In this document: positions 51,476-59,809 of the stretch, piece after piece
Layout of the letters: every line of letters starts with the position of its first letter
How positions within the stretch are numbered: the stretch's first letter is position 1
Origin: Dyadobacter jiangsuensis
GTDB lineage: Bacteria > Bacteroidota > Bacteroidia > Cytophagales > Spirosomataceae
Length of the DNA: 64,000 bases
NCBI RefSeq assembly: GCF_003014695.1
Contig: NZ_PYAS01000018.1
Coordinates: 1 to 64,000 of the forward strand
Direction: 5' to 3'
Translations under genes and position numbers: made by a program
Notes under the pieces: model-generated
Seen by the model: only the letters and a program-made list of their open reading frames with translations
The model's database searches: none
What the model was told of the DNA's origin: nothing

Positions 51476-51512
51476 TGCGCCCCGGTCCGAAACGACCGGG
51501 GCGCATATTTTT
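51476..51512 (+). terminator. Rho-independent terminator
   Basis: TGCGCCCCGGTC (51476-51487) and GACCGGGGCGCA (51494-51505) are perfect 12-base complements with a CGAAAC loop, followed by TATTTTTAT. It ends the GH71/99-like gene's transcript, so the regulator gene at 51706 has its own promoter. Confidence 0.9.
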
Positions 51513-51705
51513 ATGGTACCGGCTCGCTCAGCCTTATATTATTTCAAGTTTTTTTTAACTTTTGTAAATTATTAGTTGCTACTGCGTATTACCTGAACCG
51601 GGCCTAACCCATATGAGCCATTTTATGCCTCCTGAAATCGCCGCGAGTGGCGGACGCAGTTGCGCGCGCAGTGGCGGACACCCGGTATCGCCCCTAAACC
51701 ACCTG

Positions 51706-54279
51706 ATGAAATTGCCCTTTTTCCTCCTGACGTTTCTTTTCGTTATTTATGCCGGAAATCCGGCGAAAGCGCAATCGTACGGCTTGCGTTTTGCCAGCTA
51801 CGAGGTTTTGCAAGATCACCGCACCATGCTCGATCTTACACCGACCAAACAGGTTTGCTTGTCGGAAAACCTCGAACTGACGTTTGATCTCTCCTTTGTA
51901 CCAAAGCAAAAAACCTATTTCGGCTACATTTTCAGGCTCATAGGCGACGACAAACAGAACATCGACCTGATTTACGATAACGGGATCGCCGCAGCGAATG
52001 GTCGCTTCCGGGTCATTACCGGCGACAGGCTGTCGGGCATCGCATTCAACATTCCCGATCCGGCACTTTTCGGTGGCTGGAACCAGTTTGCGCTCAAACT
52101 TGATGTGAAGACCCGGAAACTGAGCATTACCGCAGGCGGAAAAACCTACACGCATGCCATGGACGCGGCTTCGGGCGGTTGTTATCAGGTTCTCTTCGGG
52201 GCCAATCAGCACAAGTCGTTTCAGACAACGGACGTGCCTCCGATGAACCTCGCCAACATCCGGCTGATGCAGGACGGAAAATCTACCGGTTTGTGGCCAT
52301 TGGATGAACATTCGGGCGAAACGGTCCATAATGCCAACGGAAAAATGGCAGGTGTGACCAAAAATCCGGTGTGGATAGAAAAGCTGCACGAATCCTGGCA
52401 GCTCCGCAGGCGGATGGTTACCAGCGGGTTCGCCTGCTCCGCGCTCGATCAGAAACGCGAGCTCCTTTACCTGATCGGCGAGGATAGCCTGCATACCTAC
52501 TCCGTCGCCAGCCAGGTAATGGTTTCATATCCCTACCAATCGGGCAGACTGCATCTGGCAAAGGGTAATCAGGCATTTGTGGACACGATCTCGGGGAATC
52601 TTTACACTTATAATGCCGACCAGCAACGCATCGCGCGCTTCGATTTTACGAGCCGGAAATGGGACAATAACTTCATTTTCCCGATTCCCGAAAGCTCCAC
52701 GGAATACTGGCATTCCAACAAGTTCTTTTCTGCCGCAGATTCCTCGCTCTACCTGTTCGGCGGCTACGGACATTTAACTTATAAAAACAAGGTACACCGG
52801 TACCATCTGCCTACGCGACGATGGACAACCCTGCCGACCGGCGATACAGCAACGGCAGCCGGCATTTACACGCCCCGCTACCTCGCGGCGGGGGGCGCCG
52901 GCCCGCGAGGTATGTACATTCTGGGCGGCTACGGCAGCCTGACCGGCCAGCAGATCCTGAATCCGAGAAACTGGAACGATTTGCTGCTCTTCGACCCCCG
53001 CACCCAAACCTGGAAGAAAGTGTACGACACCGGCACGGACCTGTCCCAGCTGAATTTTGCCAATTCGCTCGTCTTTCCGGACAAATATTTTTATGCATTG
53101 AGTTTTCCAAAAAACAGGTACAACTCGGAATTGCAGCTTGTTCGCGGCTCGCTCGATAAGCCGGAATTTACGCCGATGGCGCCCCCGATCCCCTATTCTT
53201 TCCACGACACCCACTCTTTCGCAGATCTCTTCTTCTGTCCCGACAGCAAACAACTGGTAGCATTTACCATGACCCGCAGCGAGGACGACAAGCAGACGGT
53301 TATGCATGTGTACACGCTGCTCACGCCCGTGCGCGAGGCGCGCGCCGAAGTAATAACCGCCGAAAACGAGCCATTACCCGTTTGGCCGCTGTTAGTGGCG
53401 GGCGCGGGATTACTAGCGGGCGGTGCCTGGCTGTATTTCCGCCGGCGAAGTCCAAGTCCGACTACCTCTGAAACAGAAAACAATCCGGGCGACAACGTGC
53501 TTCCCGCTCCCGTTCAACTGCGCAGGAATGCGGAGCCGGTAACTTCACAGGAGCGGAACAGCATTTCATTGTTCGGTGATTTACAACTTGTGGACGACAA
53601 TGGAAAGGACATTACCCAGGCACTGACACCGCTCATCAAAGAGCTTTTCCTGGTTATTTTGCTGTATTCAATTCGCTGGAAACGAGGTATTAACTCCGAC
53701 AAGCTGCGGGAATTGCTATGGGCCGATAAATCGGCGGAAAGCGCTCGCAACAACCGTTCGGTAAACCTCACAAAACTGAAAGCCATTCTCGCTAAAATGC
53801 CGCATTGCCAGATCGTCATGAATGCAGGCCACTGGAAACTGGAATTCGATGAAAATGAAGTGCACGTCGATTACCTCGATTTCATGAATATCACCTCCTC
53901 CAAAAACATCGACCGCCCGATGATCGACGCGCTGACTGGCATTACGGGTAAAGGGAGTTTCCTCTCTAACCTGGAATTTGAATGGCTTGACCCGTTCAAA
54001 TCGGAAATTTCGAATATGGTCGTCAACACATTTCTGAATTACACGGCCAGCATTCCCGTTTCCGACGACCCGGAATTAATGATTCGTCTGGCCAACAATA
54101 TTTCGTATTTCGACCCGGCCAATGAAGAGGCGATGGTGCTTAAATGCAAGTCGTTCGCATTACTGGGCAAGCATTCGCTCGCGAAAAGCACATTCGAGAG
54201 CTTTACACGGGAATACAATAACATTTACGGCGAGGATTTCCGACGGGAACTGACGGATATTCTGAAATCGGAAGTGTAA
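51706..54279 (+). CDS. Membrane-anchored regulator: lectin-like and kelch-like ectodomain, TM helix, cytoplasmic SARP-type winged helix
   Basis: A 857-residue single-pass protein. After a signal peptide (ending NPAKAQ), a LamG/concanavalin-like beta domain spans about 20-230 (LELTFDLSFVP, FALKLDVKTRKLSI). A kelch-type propeller at about 255-560 follows (SSLYLFGGYGHLTYKNKVHR, MYILGGYGSLTGQQIL). A TM helix (PLLVAGAGLLAGGAWLYF, about 590-607) leads to a cytoplasmic winged-helix domain (ITQALTPLIKELFLVILLYS, RGINSDKLRELLWADKSAES) and a helical tail, which resembles SARP/BTAD regulators. It would sense a ligand outside and bind DNA inside. I start at the ATG at 51706; the frame extends to 51613. 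It probably serves the adjacent PUL. Confidence 0.78.
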   Translation: MKLPFFLLTFLFVIYAGNPAKAQSYGLRFASYEVLQDHRTMLDLTPTKQVCLSENLELTFDLSFVPKQKTYFGYIFRLIGDDKQNIDLIYDNGIAAANGRFRVITGDRLSGIAFNIPDPALFGGWNQFALKLDVKTRKLSITAGGKTYTHAMDAASGGCYQVLFGANQHKSFQTTDVPPMNLANIRLMQDGKSTGLWPLDEHSGETVHNANGKMAGVTKNPVWIEKLHESWQLRRRMVTSGFACSALDQKRELLYLIGEDSLHTYSVASQVMVSYPYQSGRLHLAKGNQAFVDTISGNLYTYNADQQRIARFDFTSRKWDNNFIFPIPESSTEYWHSNKFFSAADSSLYLFGGYGHLTYKNKVHRYHLPTRRWTTLPTGDTATAAGIYTPRYLAAGGAGPRGMYILGGYGSLTGQQILNPRNWNDLLLFDPRTQTWKKVYDTGTDLSQLNFANSLVFPDKYFYALSFPKNRYNSELQLVRGSLDKPEFTPMAPPIPYSFHDTHSFADLFFCPDSKQLVAFTMTRSEDDKQTVMHVYTLLTPVREARAEVITAENEPLPVWPLLVAGAGLLAGGAWLYFRRRSPSPTTSETENNPGDNVLPAPVQLRRNAEPVTSQERNSISLFGDLQLVDDNGKDITQALTPLIKELFLVILLYSIRWKRGINSDKLRELLWADKSAESARNNRSVNLTKLKAILAKMPHCQIVMNAGHWKLEFDENEVHVDYLDFMNITSSKNIDRPMIDALTGITGKGSFLSNLEFEWLDPFKSEISNMVVNTFLNYTASIPVSDDPELMIRLANNISYFDPANEEAMVLKCKSFALLGKHSLAKSTFESFTREYNNIYGEDFRRELTDILKSEV

Positions 54280-54289
54280 AACGGGATGC

Positions 54290-54328
54290 AAAAAATAAGC
54301 GGCGCTGATTGGCGCCGCTTATTTTTTG
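54290..54328. terminator. Bidirectional terminator containing a stop codon
   Basis: AAAAAATAAGCGGCGC and GCGCCGCTTATTTTTT are perfect 16-base arms with a TGATTG loop. It ends both the plus-strand regulator (stop at 54279) and the minus-strand anti-sigma gene. The latter's TAA stop (54319-54321) lies inside the right arm, so its transcript must end almost as translation ends. Confidence 0.9.
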
Positions 54329-55728
54329 GTATATCGCAAACCCACCGAAAGCCCGATCTGGTAGGGCTGTATTTTGAATGGATTATCAGGATTGCGCAGT
54401 TTTGAAAGGCTATACTCGAAATAAGGGCCGACGGTCATGACCACATTGTTTCCTGCGAAAAGCTCCTTTCCAAAACCCGCATTCACCCATACCATATTTT
54501 TCCTGGAAGTAAGATCCCGGCTGAATTCCGCACCAAAATCCCCGAAATAATTGCGAAGGAAATGCGAGCGGCGTACCGTATGCTTTTTGAGGGCCATTCC
54601 GACCAGACGAACCGTGCTGTTCTCCTCCTGCGGAATGCCTTTTCGAACCACTTCATAGTTTCCGGTCAGGTCCGGACCTACCACAAACTCGCTGGTAGCA
54701 ATTTCGTACCGGTACGACTGTTTAAACTGTCCATAATTGACCAACAACTGAAATCCTTTGCGCTCTACCCCAGCCGAAAACTTATATCCGACCGTCTGCG
54801 CCGAGATTTTAGCAGGTAAAACGAAGTTCTGGTAAACGACGCCATTCCCCGGCCGTACCGTCAGGATCTGGAAGGTGCGCAACGGCGTAAGCCCCGCAAT
54901 AAAGCTCCAATGTTCCTTGAAGAGAAATTCGTAACGTTTTTGAGGCTTGCCGGGTGTTACGAGGCTGTCGGGCTGCCAGTTATATTTTGGAAGGGCCAAT
55001 GGCCTGTGATCCAGCACCCCGATGTCTTGATCGGCCAACGAGGGCCCTTCCAGTTCCTTTATATTGCCTTCCCCGGTCGCTGTGCTATCCGGCAACGCGC
55101 TTCCGAAGTCGGCTTTCGCCATTACCGTTTCCGGGAACATCCGGTCGCCTGGCGAATTGTTCTTATCTCTAACCTTTATCGAAGCAACTGGTGATTCCTT
55201 CGACCGCACCGCTTTAATAGGTTTGCCCACATCAGCCCGTTTGTAGTGATACGATTGCGGGGTTAGGCGGGTTGCGTGTGAAGTGCCGGCGCCTACAACC
55301 TCCCGTGCTTTGTGCACAGCATCGGATTCATTGGAAAGCTCCGGCCGGGATTCGGCCAGACCTGCACCAACCGCATCAATTTTATCGTTCGCAGCAGCCG
55401 CTTCCGGCGCCTCCTGCACTTCATGCCTTGCCGACGTTTCGGGGACGGTGGTCAGTGCATTGGAAAATTCTTTTGTAACCTGCTTCACGCCCGCAACTAC
55501 TTCTCTTTTCTTCTCCACCGAATAGGACACGAGGTACACCGTGGCAGTGAGTGCAATAAGCAGCAGCAGGGACGCAACTACGCCCGTTTGTATAATGCTC
55601 GTTCCACCGCCAAGCCCCTGGAATATCTTTTCCCGCAGGGTCGGATCAGGCAGTCGTTCAAAATTATCGAATCGTTCACGGAGAGCTTTACGCAACTCCT
55701 CGTCGATCCGCTCATCAGAAGATTTCAT
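54319..55728 (-). CDS. Putative membrane anti-sigma protein with C-terminal beta-barrel-like domain
   Basis: A 469-residue protein. The first 40 residues are a charged cytoplasmic head (SDERIDEELRKALRERFDNF) that could bind the sigma factor. A TM helix follows (TGVVASLLLLIALTATVYLV, about 48-67), then a Ser/Ala/Glu-rich periplasmic linker of about 200 residues, and a C-terminal domain whose alternating segments (FIAGLTPLRTFQILTVRPGN, VVMTVGPYFEYSLSKL, QIGLSVGLRYTKK) look like an eight-strand outer-membrane barrel ending in aromatic/Lys residues. Its start overlaps the sigma gene by 14 bases. A protein that spans from the inner-membrane side to an outer-membrane barrel is unusual; I infer rather than know the anti-sigma role. 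Confidence 0.65.
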   Translation of the reverse strand: MKSSDERIDEELRKALRERFDNFERLPDPTLREKIFQGLGGGTSIIQTGVVASLLLLIALTATVYLVSYSVEKKREVVAGVKQVTKEFSNALTTVPETSARHEVQEAPEAAAANDKIDAVGAGLAESRPELSNESDAVHKAREVVGAGTSHATRLTPQSYHYKRADVGKPIKAVRSKESPVASIKVRDKNNSPGDRMFPETVMAKADFGSALPDSTATGEGNIKELEGPSLADQDIGVLDHRPLALPKYNWQPDSLVTPGKPQKRYEFLFKEHWSFIAGLTPLRTFQILTVRPGNGVVYQNFVLPAKISAQTVGYKFSAGVERKGFQLLVNYGQFKQSYRYEIATSEFVVGPDLTGNYEVVRKGIPQEENSTVRLVGMALKKHTVRRSHFLRNYFGDFGAEFSRDLTSRKNMVWVNAGFGKELFAGNNVVMTVGPYFEYSLSKLRNPDNPFKIQPYQIGLSVGLRYTKK

Positions 55729-56299
55729 ATTGCGTAATTCCTTTTTCCTGTAACTTCTTCATTAATAAATTTCTTCCTCTTAAAAATTGCGAGCGGGAGG
55801 TGCTGTCGGAAATGGACAACATTTCTCCGATCTCGGCGTGGGTATAACCGTCTATCAAATGCAGGTTGATGATCATCCGGTAGCCATCGGGTAATGTATT
55901 GATCACGTTCAGCAGCACGTTCATGTCAATCTGAGTGATGATCTTCCCGTAATCCCCCGAATCGATCTCCCGCTGAAAATCTTCGAGATTGGAATGCAAC
56001 TGCTGCTCCTTCGTCGTCCGGTGATAATAATTAATCGCCGTCCTGATCACCACCGATTTCACCCAGGCATCAATCACCTCCACGTTTCTCAAATCATTGA
56101 TATTCTTGAAAACCTTGATAAACCCGTCCTGAAATATATCCTCCGCCTCCGCCTTTGTCTTCGCATAACGCAGGCAAAGCCCCAGCAATCTGGATTTGTA
56201 CCGTTCATAGAATGCAGTCTGCGCCCTGGCATCGCCGGCTTGACAAGCCCGAACCAGATCGGCCAGCGAACTGTATTTCTTGCTGCGGAAAAATGTCAT
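55715..56299 (-). CDS. ECF-type RNA polymerase sigma factor (sigma-70 family)
   Basis: A 194-residue ECF sigma factor. Region 2 is LLGLCLRYAKTKAEAEDIFQDGFIKVF (about residues 34-60), and region 4 is INTLPDGYRMIINLHLIDGYTHAEIGEMLSISDSTSRSQFLRGRNLLMKKL (about 136-187), with the helix-turn-helix in the second half. It should direct RNA polymerase to a small set of promoters when freed from a membrane anti-sigma partner. The gene for the putative partner overlaps its 3' end by 14 bases, so expression is coupled. It is preceded by two lipoprotein genes on the same strand, with gaps of about 45 bases, which may belong to one operon. Confidence 0.94.
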   Translation of the reverse strand: MTFFRSKKYSSLADLVRACQAGDARAQTAFYERYKSRLLGLCLRYAKTKAEAEDIFQDGFIKVFKNINDLRNVEVIDAWVKSVVIRTAINYYHRTTKEQQLHSNLEDFQREIDSGDYGKIITQIDMNVLLNVINTLPDGYRMIINLHLIDGYTHAEIGEMLSISDSTSRSQFLRGRNLLMKKLQEKGITQYEIF

Positions 56300-56343
56300 T
56301 CAGAAGGGTTATGAAGTGTATCGTTGAAACAATTATTTCTCGC

Positions 56344-57282
56344 TCACAGGTCGACCACCGACTCATACCTCATATTTACGAGGTTGCCATCCTGATCGAA
56401 AGTGAACCGGCAATTTTCATCCGTTCCCTGCATAATCATCCCATAACCTGTCCCAATCGGGTCTGAAAATTTATAGCCTTCCAGTAATTTCATGGAAGAA
56501 AATACCCACGAGTTCTTTACAAAGTTCTGTATTTTTTCAGGGTATTCATCAATATTGTAATAAAATGCTTCGGCCCGATAAACTGTATTGGTTAGCTTTC
56601 CCGCAGCATTGAAAGTAAAATCATAATTGGTACTCGATGCGGTATAGGCATTTACTTCATATATTTTTTCATTCTTGTCATTAATACTAATTGTGGCAGC
56701 CGCAAATCTCAGTTTTTCCCTTTCCAGGAAACTCACCACAGGCCCGGGTAAAGCCACCAGTTCGTCTTTGCCGATCGCGTACGAAAACTTGATGTAAGGC
56801 TCCACCGTAACCGACATTTTTTTAGGATTGACAAGATCATATTGGAGCCAGCTTAATAAATAGGCCTGGTTGTCCCAGGTGTATCTGGCGCTGTACTTCC
56901 TTTCTGCACTTGGCTGACTTTCAGGCTCTTTATAAGCTTCGGCCGCACCTCCGGTCATATTTCTCGAAGGAAGCGCCCGCCTCATCGAATCGGGAAGTGC
57001 ACCATGCATACGATACACGCTTAATATCTTTTTGGTATTTAATGCAGCGTAAAAAGGGTTGCCTTTCAATTTATAATAAACCTCATAAAGCCTATCTTTT
57101 TCTATTGCCTGAAATGTGGCATCCGTAGCATCGGGATATGCATCCGACATCACTTTAATAATAGCTTCCGGCAATGTTTCCGGAGGGATTACCTGCTGAT
57201 CTTTGTAATTGCTGCACCCGTTCAGAAACAGGATGGGGACAATTAGAAGAAGCAATTTGTTCGTAAACATTCTTTCATTCAT
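56344..57282 (-). CDS. Lipoprotein with PepSY-like/beta-rich content, unknown function
   Basis: A 312-residue lipoprotein with a signal peptide and lipobox in ILFLNGCSNYK. Segments such as VMSDAYPDATDATFQAIEKD and FYYNIDEYPEKIQNFVKNSW look like PepSY-type repeats (YPxA, YxVxY patterns; DRLYEVYYKLKGN). There is a Ser/Pro/Glu linker near residue 125. The function is unknown; PepSY-like proteins commonly regulate or inhibit other exported proteins. Two starts are possible (57282 and 57270). It lies 44 bases upstream of the ECF sigma gene on the same strand. Confidence 0.65.
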   Translation of the reverse strand: MNERMFTNKLLLLIVPILFLNGCSNYKDQQVIPPETLPEAIIKVMSDAYPDATDATFQAIEKDRLYEVYYKLKGNPFYAALNTKKILSVYRMHGALPDSMRRALPSRNMTGGAAEAYKEPESQPSAERKYSARYTWDNQAYLLSWLQYDLVNPKKMSVTVEPYIKFSYAIGKDELVALPGPVVSFLEREKLRFAAATISINDKNEKIYEVNAYTASSTNYDFTFNAAGKLTNTVYRAEAFYYNIDEYPEKIQNFVKNSWVFSSMKLLEGYKFSDPIGTGYGMIMQGTDENCRFTFDQDGNLVNMRYESVVDL

Positions 57283-57323
57283 AGCATCAAATGATTTTGA
57301 TCGCCGGGGTGCCAGTTATGTAA

Positions 57324-58061
57324 TTAATATAAGGATACTCCAAATTTGTGCTCCGCGTCCCGGGTTTCAACGTCCGTCAGCCAGGCCGCCCGCATGGTAA
57401 AAGCGTAAGTGATTTTTCCTTGTACCGTTTGCTCCTCAACCAGAATCCTGATCCGCTCCGGGCTGGCTGCTCTACGGGCTTCCTCTACCCCTCTGAATAG
57501 CGGAGCAGGTTCGCTGGCCACGTATCCGCTGTCGGGCTGCCAATCCGTACCCGACATCGCCGCTGCCAGCGACTGTAAACTTTCGGGCAGCGGGAGTTTC
57601 ATCATTTTGCGTTCGCTATCCCAGCTCCATTCCCCGCTTTCCTTCTTTGATTTGAGCATTAATGTGCACTGAAACTCGCCAAAGGGGACTTTGCCGTACG
57701 CGCCGGTCATTTGCAATTCGGTTACCACGCCTTTTCCGTAATACCCCCGGCCAAATTGTACAGCTACAAACGGTATCACTTCGTTTAGGTAATGGCTGTT
57801 CAGCAAAGTCGTTTTCTCTCTCACGTTCAACGTGGCAATCTGGTCCTCTTCCTGACGGGATATTTCCTCGATACGCCAATACCTTTCCTGCACGATCATC
57901 CTGCCCAGAAATTCAGCCTTTGTCAGCCCCGGAGCCGACTCCGGCTTTACCTCACTATCCGTACCGCAGGACAACAGTGAAAGCGTCACCAGCAGAAGGC
58001 TGTGTACCAAGCATTTCCTGATCCGCCGTTCGCGACCGGCTTTTCCATCCTTCATAACCAT
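57324..58061 (-). CDS. Lipoprotein of unknown function
   Basis: A 245-residue lipoprotein. The lipobox is in LVTLSLLSCGTDSE. The mature chain is soluble and beta-rich: KAEFLGRMIVQERYWRIEEI, a GRGYYGKGVVTELQM segment and WSWDSERKMMKLPLPESLQS. No catalytic motif is apparent and I recognise no family. It is the upstream member of a pair of lipoprotein genes leading to the ECF sigma/anti-sigma genes; a gap of 41 bases separates it from the next one. A long leader before the signal peptide (MVMKDGKAGRERRIRK) may be trimmed if the start is later. Confidence 0.6.
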   Translation of the reverse strand: MVMKDGKAGRERRIRKCLVHSLLLVTLSLLSCGTDSEVKPESAPGLTKAEFLGRMIVQERYWRIEEISRQEEDQIATLNVREKTTLLNSHYLNEVIPFVAVQFGRGYYGKGVVTELQMTGAYGKVPFGEFQCTLMLKSKKESGEWSWDSERKMMKLPLPESLQSLAAAMSGTDWQPDSGYVASEPAPLFRGVEEARRAASPERIRILVEEQTVQGKITYAFTMRAAWLTDVETRDAEHKFGVSLY

Positions 58062-58163
58062 CTCAAATTCATTTTGTCTACAATGCAGGCCAAGCTATTT
58101 TGAAATCCGGTTTTTTCCAACCTTAGTCCGACTATCTTTTTTTCATGGCTAATAGTCTGATAC

Positions 58164-58213
58164 AAAAAGTCTTCCTGCATAAGCTGCCGTAATGGCGAAG
58201 CATGCAGGAAGAC
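58164..58213 (-). terminator. Rho-independent terminator after mscS
   Basis: GTCTTCCTGCAT (58169-58180) and ATGCAGGAAGAC (58202-58213) are perfect 12-base complements. The plus-strand AAAAA at 58164-58168 becomes a U run in minus-strand RNA. The 21-base loop is partly self-complementary. It lies 43 bases past the mscS stop codon. Confidence 0.75.
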
Positions 58214-58255
58214 ACGTCCTTCTCAAAAAACGCTGCACGGAGCTAAAAAAAAATC

Positions 58256-59044
58256 TCAACTTAATCCCGGTAGTTTGAGACCGGAGCCTTTCAAAGCCTC
58301 CATCAGCTTCTCCTGGATTTCCATTTTTGTGTCCACGAAACCGTGGGCGTCGAGCCACACATTCACCATCACTTTATAGCCGTCAGGCTCGATGGATGAT
58401 ATTCCAATGCGTCTTTCGGGGACTTTAAGGGCACTTTGGGCATGATCGAGGACATTATTGACAATGTTTTTAACATCCCGGAAATCGATGCCGTTTGTGA
58501 ATTTCAACTCCACATCGAGCCGCCTGTTACCCGAACTGCTGATATTGATAATCACCTCGTTCGAGAGCTTGCTGTTCGGGATCACGACCGTACGGTTATC
58601 GTAAGTTTTCACGACCGTGTAAAAGATCTTGATGGCCTGTACCGTCCCCTCCTGCCCTTGTGCTACAATGTTATCGCCCACGTGGAAAGGTTTGAGGATC
58701 AGGATGAGCACGCCGCTTGTGAAATTCTGCAAGGTGCCTGACAGCGCAAGCCCTGCGGCAACGCCAATTGCCCCGATGAGCGCTGCAAAAATGGTCATTT
58801 GGATGCCGATGATCTGCATGACCGAGACAATGAGTAATACCCGGAGCGTGGTAACGGCAAGGCTGAGAAGAAATGGTGTAAGTGACGGATCGATGTCGCG
58901 CTTGTACATGTGCGCATTGAGCCAGCGCGACAGCAGGCGGATGAGCCAGAAGCCGGCCACCAGCACACCTATACCTACTAAAACAGACGGCCCCGTTTCC
59001 AATATCCATGCGTAAGCCTTGTTATAAAATTGTTGAATTTTCAT
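58256..59044 (-). CDS. mscS: Small-conductance mechanosensitive channel (MscS family)
   Basis: A 262-residue MscS channel, which opens under membrane tension to release solutes. Three helices lie at about 18-38, 60-82 and 90-115. The pore helix carries the family pattern GAIGVAAGLALSGTLQNFTSGVLILILKPFHVGD, and the cytoplasmic beta domain continues with VKTYDNRTVVIPNSKLSNEVIINIS. I start at the ATG at 59044 rather than 59179, since the earlier in-frame residues precede a normal N-terminus and a divergent promoter lies between. It acts in the inner membrane. It is followed by a strong terminator, so it is transcribed alone. Confidence 0.93.
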   Translation of the reverse strand: MKIQQFYNKAYAWILETGPSVLVGIGVLVAGFWLIRLLSRWLNAHMYKRDIDPSLTPFLLSLAVTTLRVLLIVSVMQIIGIQMTIFAALIGAIGVAAGLALSGTLQNFTSGVLILILKPFHVGDNIVAQGQEGTVQAIKIFYTVVKTYDNRTVVIPNSKLSNEVIINISSSGNRRLDVELKFTNGIDFRDVKNIVNNVLDHAQSALKVPERRIGISSIEPDGYKVMVNVWLDAHGFVDTKMEIQEKLMEALKGSGLKLPGLS

Positions 59045-59158
59045 GATTAGAGTGCATTGACTGAAATCCCCCCCTCGCGAAAAAAATTCGTTCCAACGCC
59101 GGTTGGCATGTTTTTTGATCCCCATGTCACCATTAGTTAAGGAAAAAAACCAACAGAC

Positions 59159-59809
59159 ATGGAAATCCATCATCATCAACAGACAGAATTGCGTCGCGCC
59201 ACGGATGGCCGAAGCGCATCAGGCCGCTTCGCGGTTGGCAGATACATCGTATACTTCCTGCTGGCAGCAGTAGCCACAGGCATCGCCATTTACTTCTATG
59301 CGCCGAAACCGGTGAATAAGGCCGCGAACGAGAACATGCTGCTCTTCCTGCAAAACACGATCAGCGATATTGACCTGAAACTCAAAAACGGAGACGGTGA
59401 TACCGACCTTGCGACCCGGCTTTCATGGCACAAGTCGAATACTGCATTGTACAACGAAGCCAAAGCCAACACCGACCAAAAGGTTAAGGCACAACGCGAG
59501 ATATTGAAACAAAAAATGGTGCAAATACAGCAACGCGACTTTCCGGAGCTACGCACAGCCTACGTCGAATCTAAGAAGCAGGCATTGAACGAGCAGCACG
59601 TGGGAATTGCTCTGGCGGGCAAATATCAGGAAATACTCACGTTCGAAGGCGGCATGTTCAAGCCGGAGCAGGTACAGGAAGATTTTATGAAAAACATTTA
59701 TGGGGTTGTGAACGACCTGCGATTTAAGAAAATCGTGTACAAATGGTCGGACGCACCCGACGGCTATCATAACTACGAGATCAAGTCGAAGGCGGATTCG
59801 GAGATTTAA
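59159..59809 (+). CDS. Membrane-anchored hypothetical protein (216 aa)
   Basis: A 216-residue protein with one TM helix (YIVYFLLAAVATGIAIYFYA, about 30-49) after a polar N-terminus with a short His run (MEIHHHQQTE). The rest is soluble and predicted to face the periplasm, mainly helical, with a coiled-coil-like stretch (EAKANTDQKVKAQREILKQK and QKMVQIQQRDFPELRTAYVE). I recognise no family. It is divergent from mscS, with 114 bases between their starts, and its 3' end overlaps by 29 bases with the convergent AI-2E family gene. Both overlaps are unusually close for a plus-strand gene in this region. Confidence 0.6.
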   Translation: MEIHHHQQTELRRATDGRSASGRFAVGRYIVYFLLAAVATGIAIYFYAPKPVNKAANENMLLFLQNTISDIDLKLKNGDGDTDLATRLSWHKSNTALYNEAKANTDQKVKAQREILKQKMVQIQQRDFPELRTAYVESKKQALNEQHVGIALAGKYQEILTFEGGMFKPEQVQEDFMKNIYGVVNDLRFKKIVYKWSDAPDGYHNYEIKSKADSEI

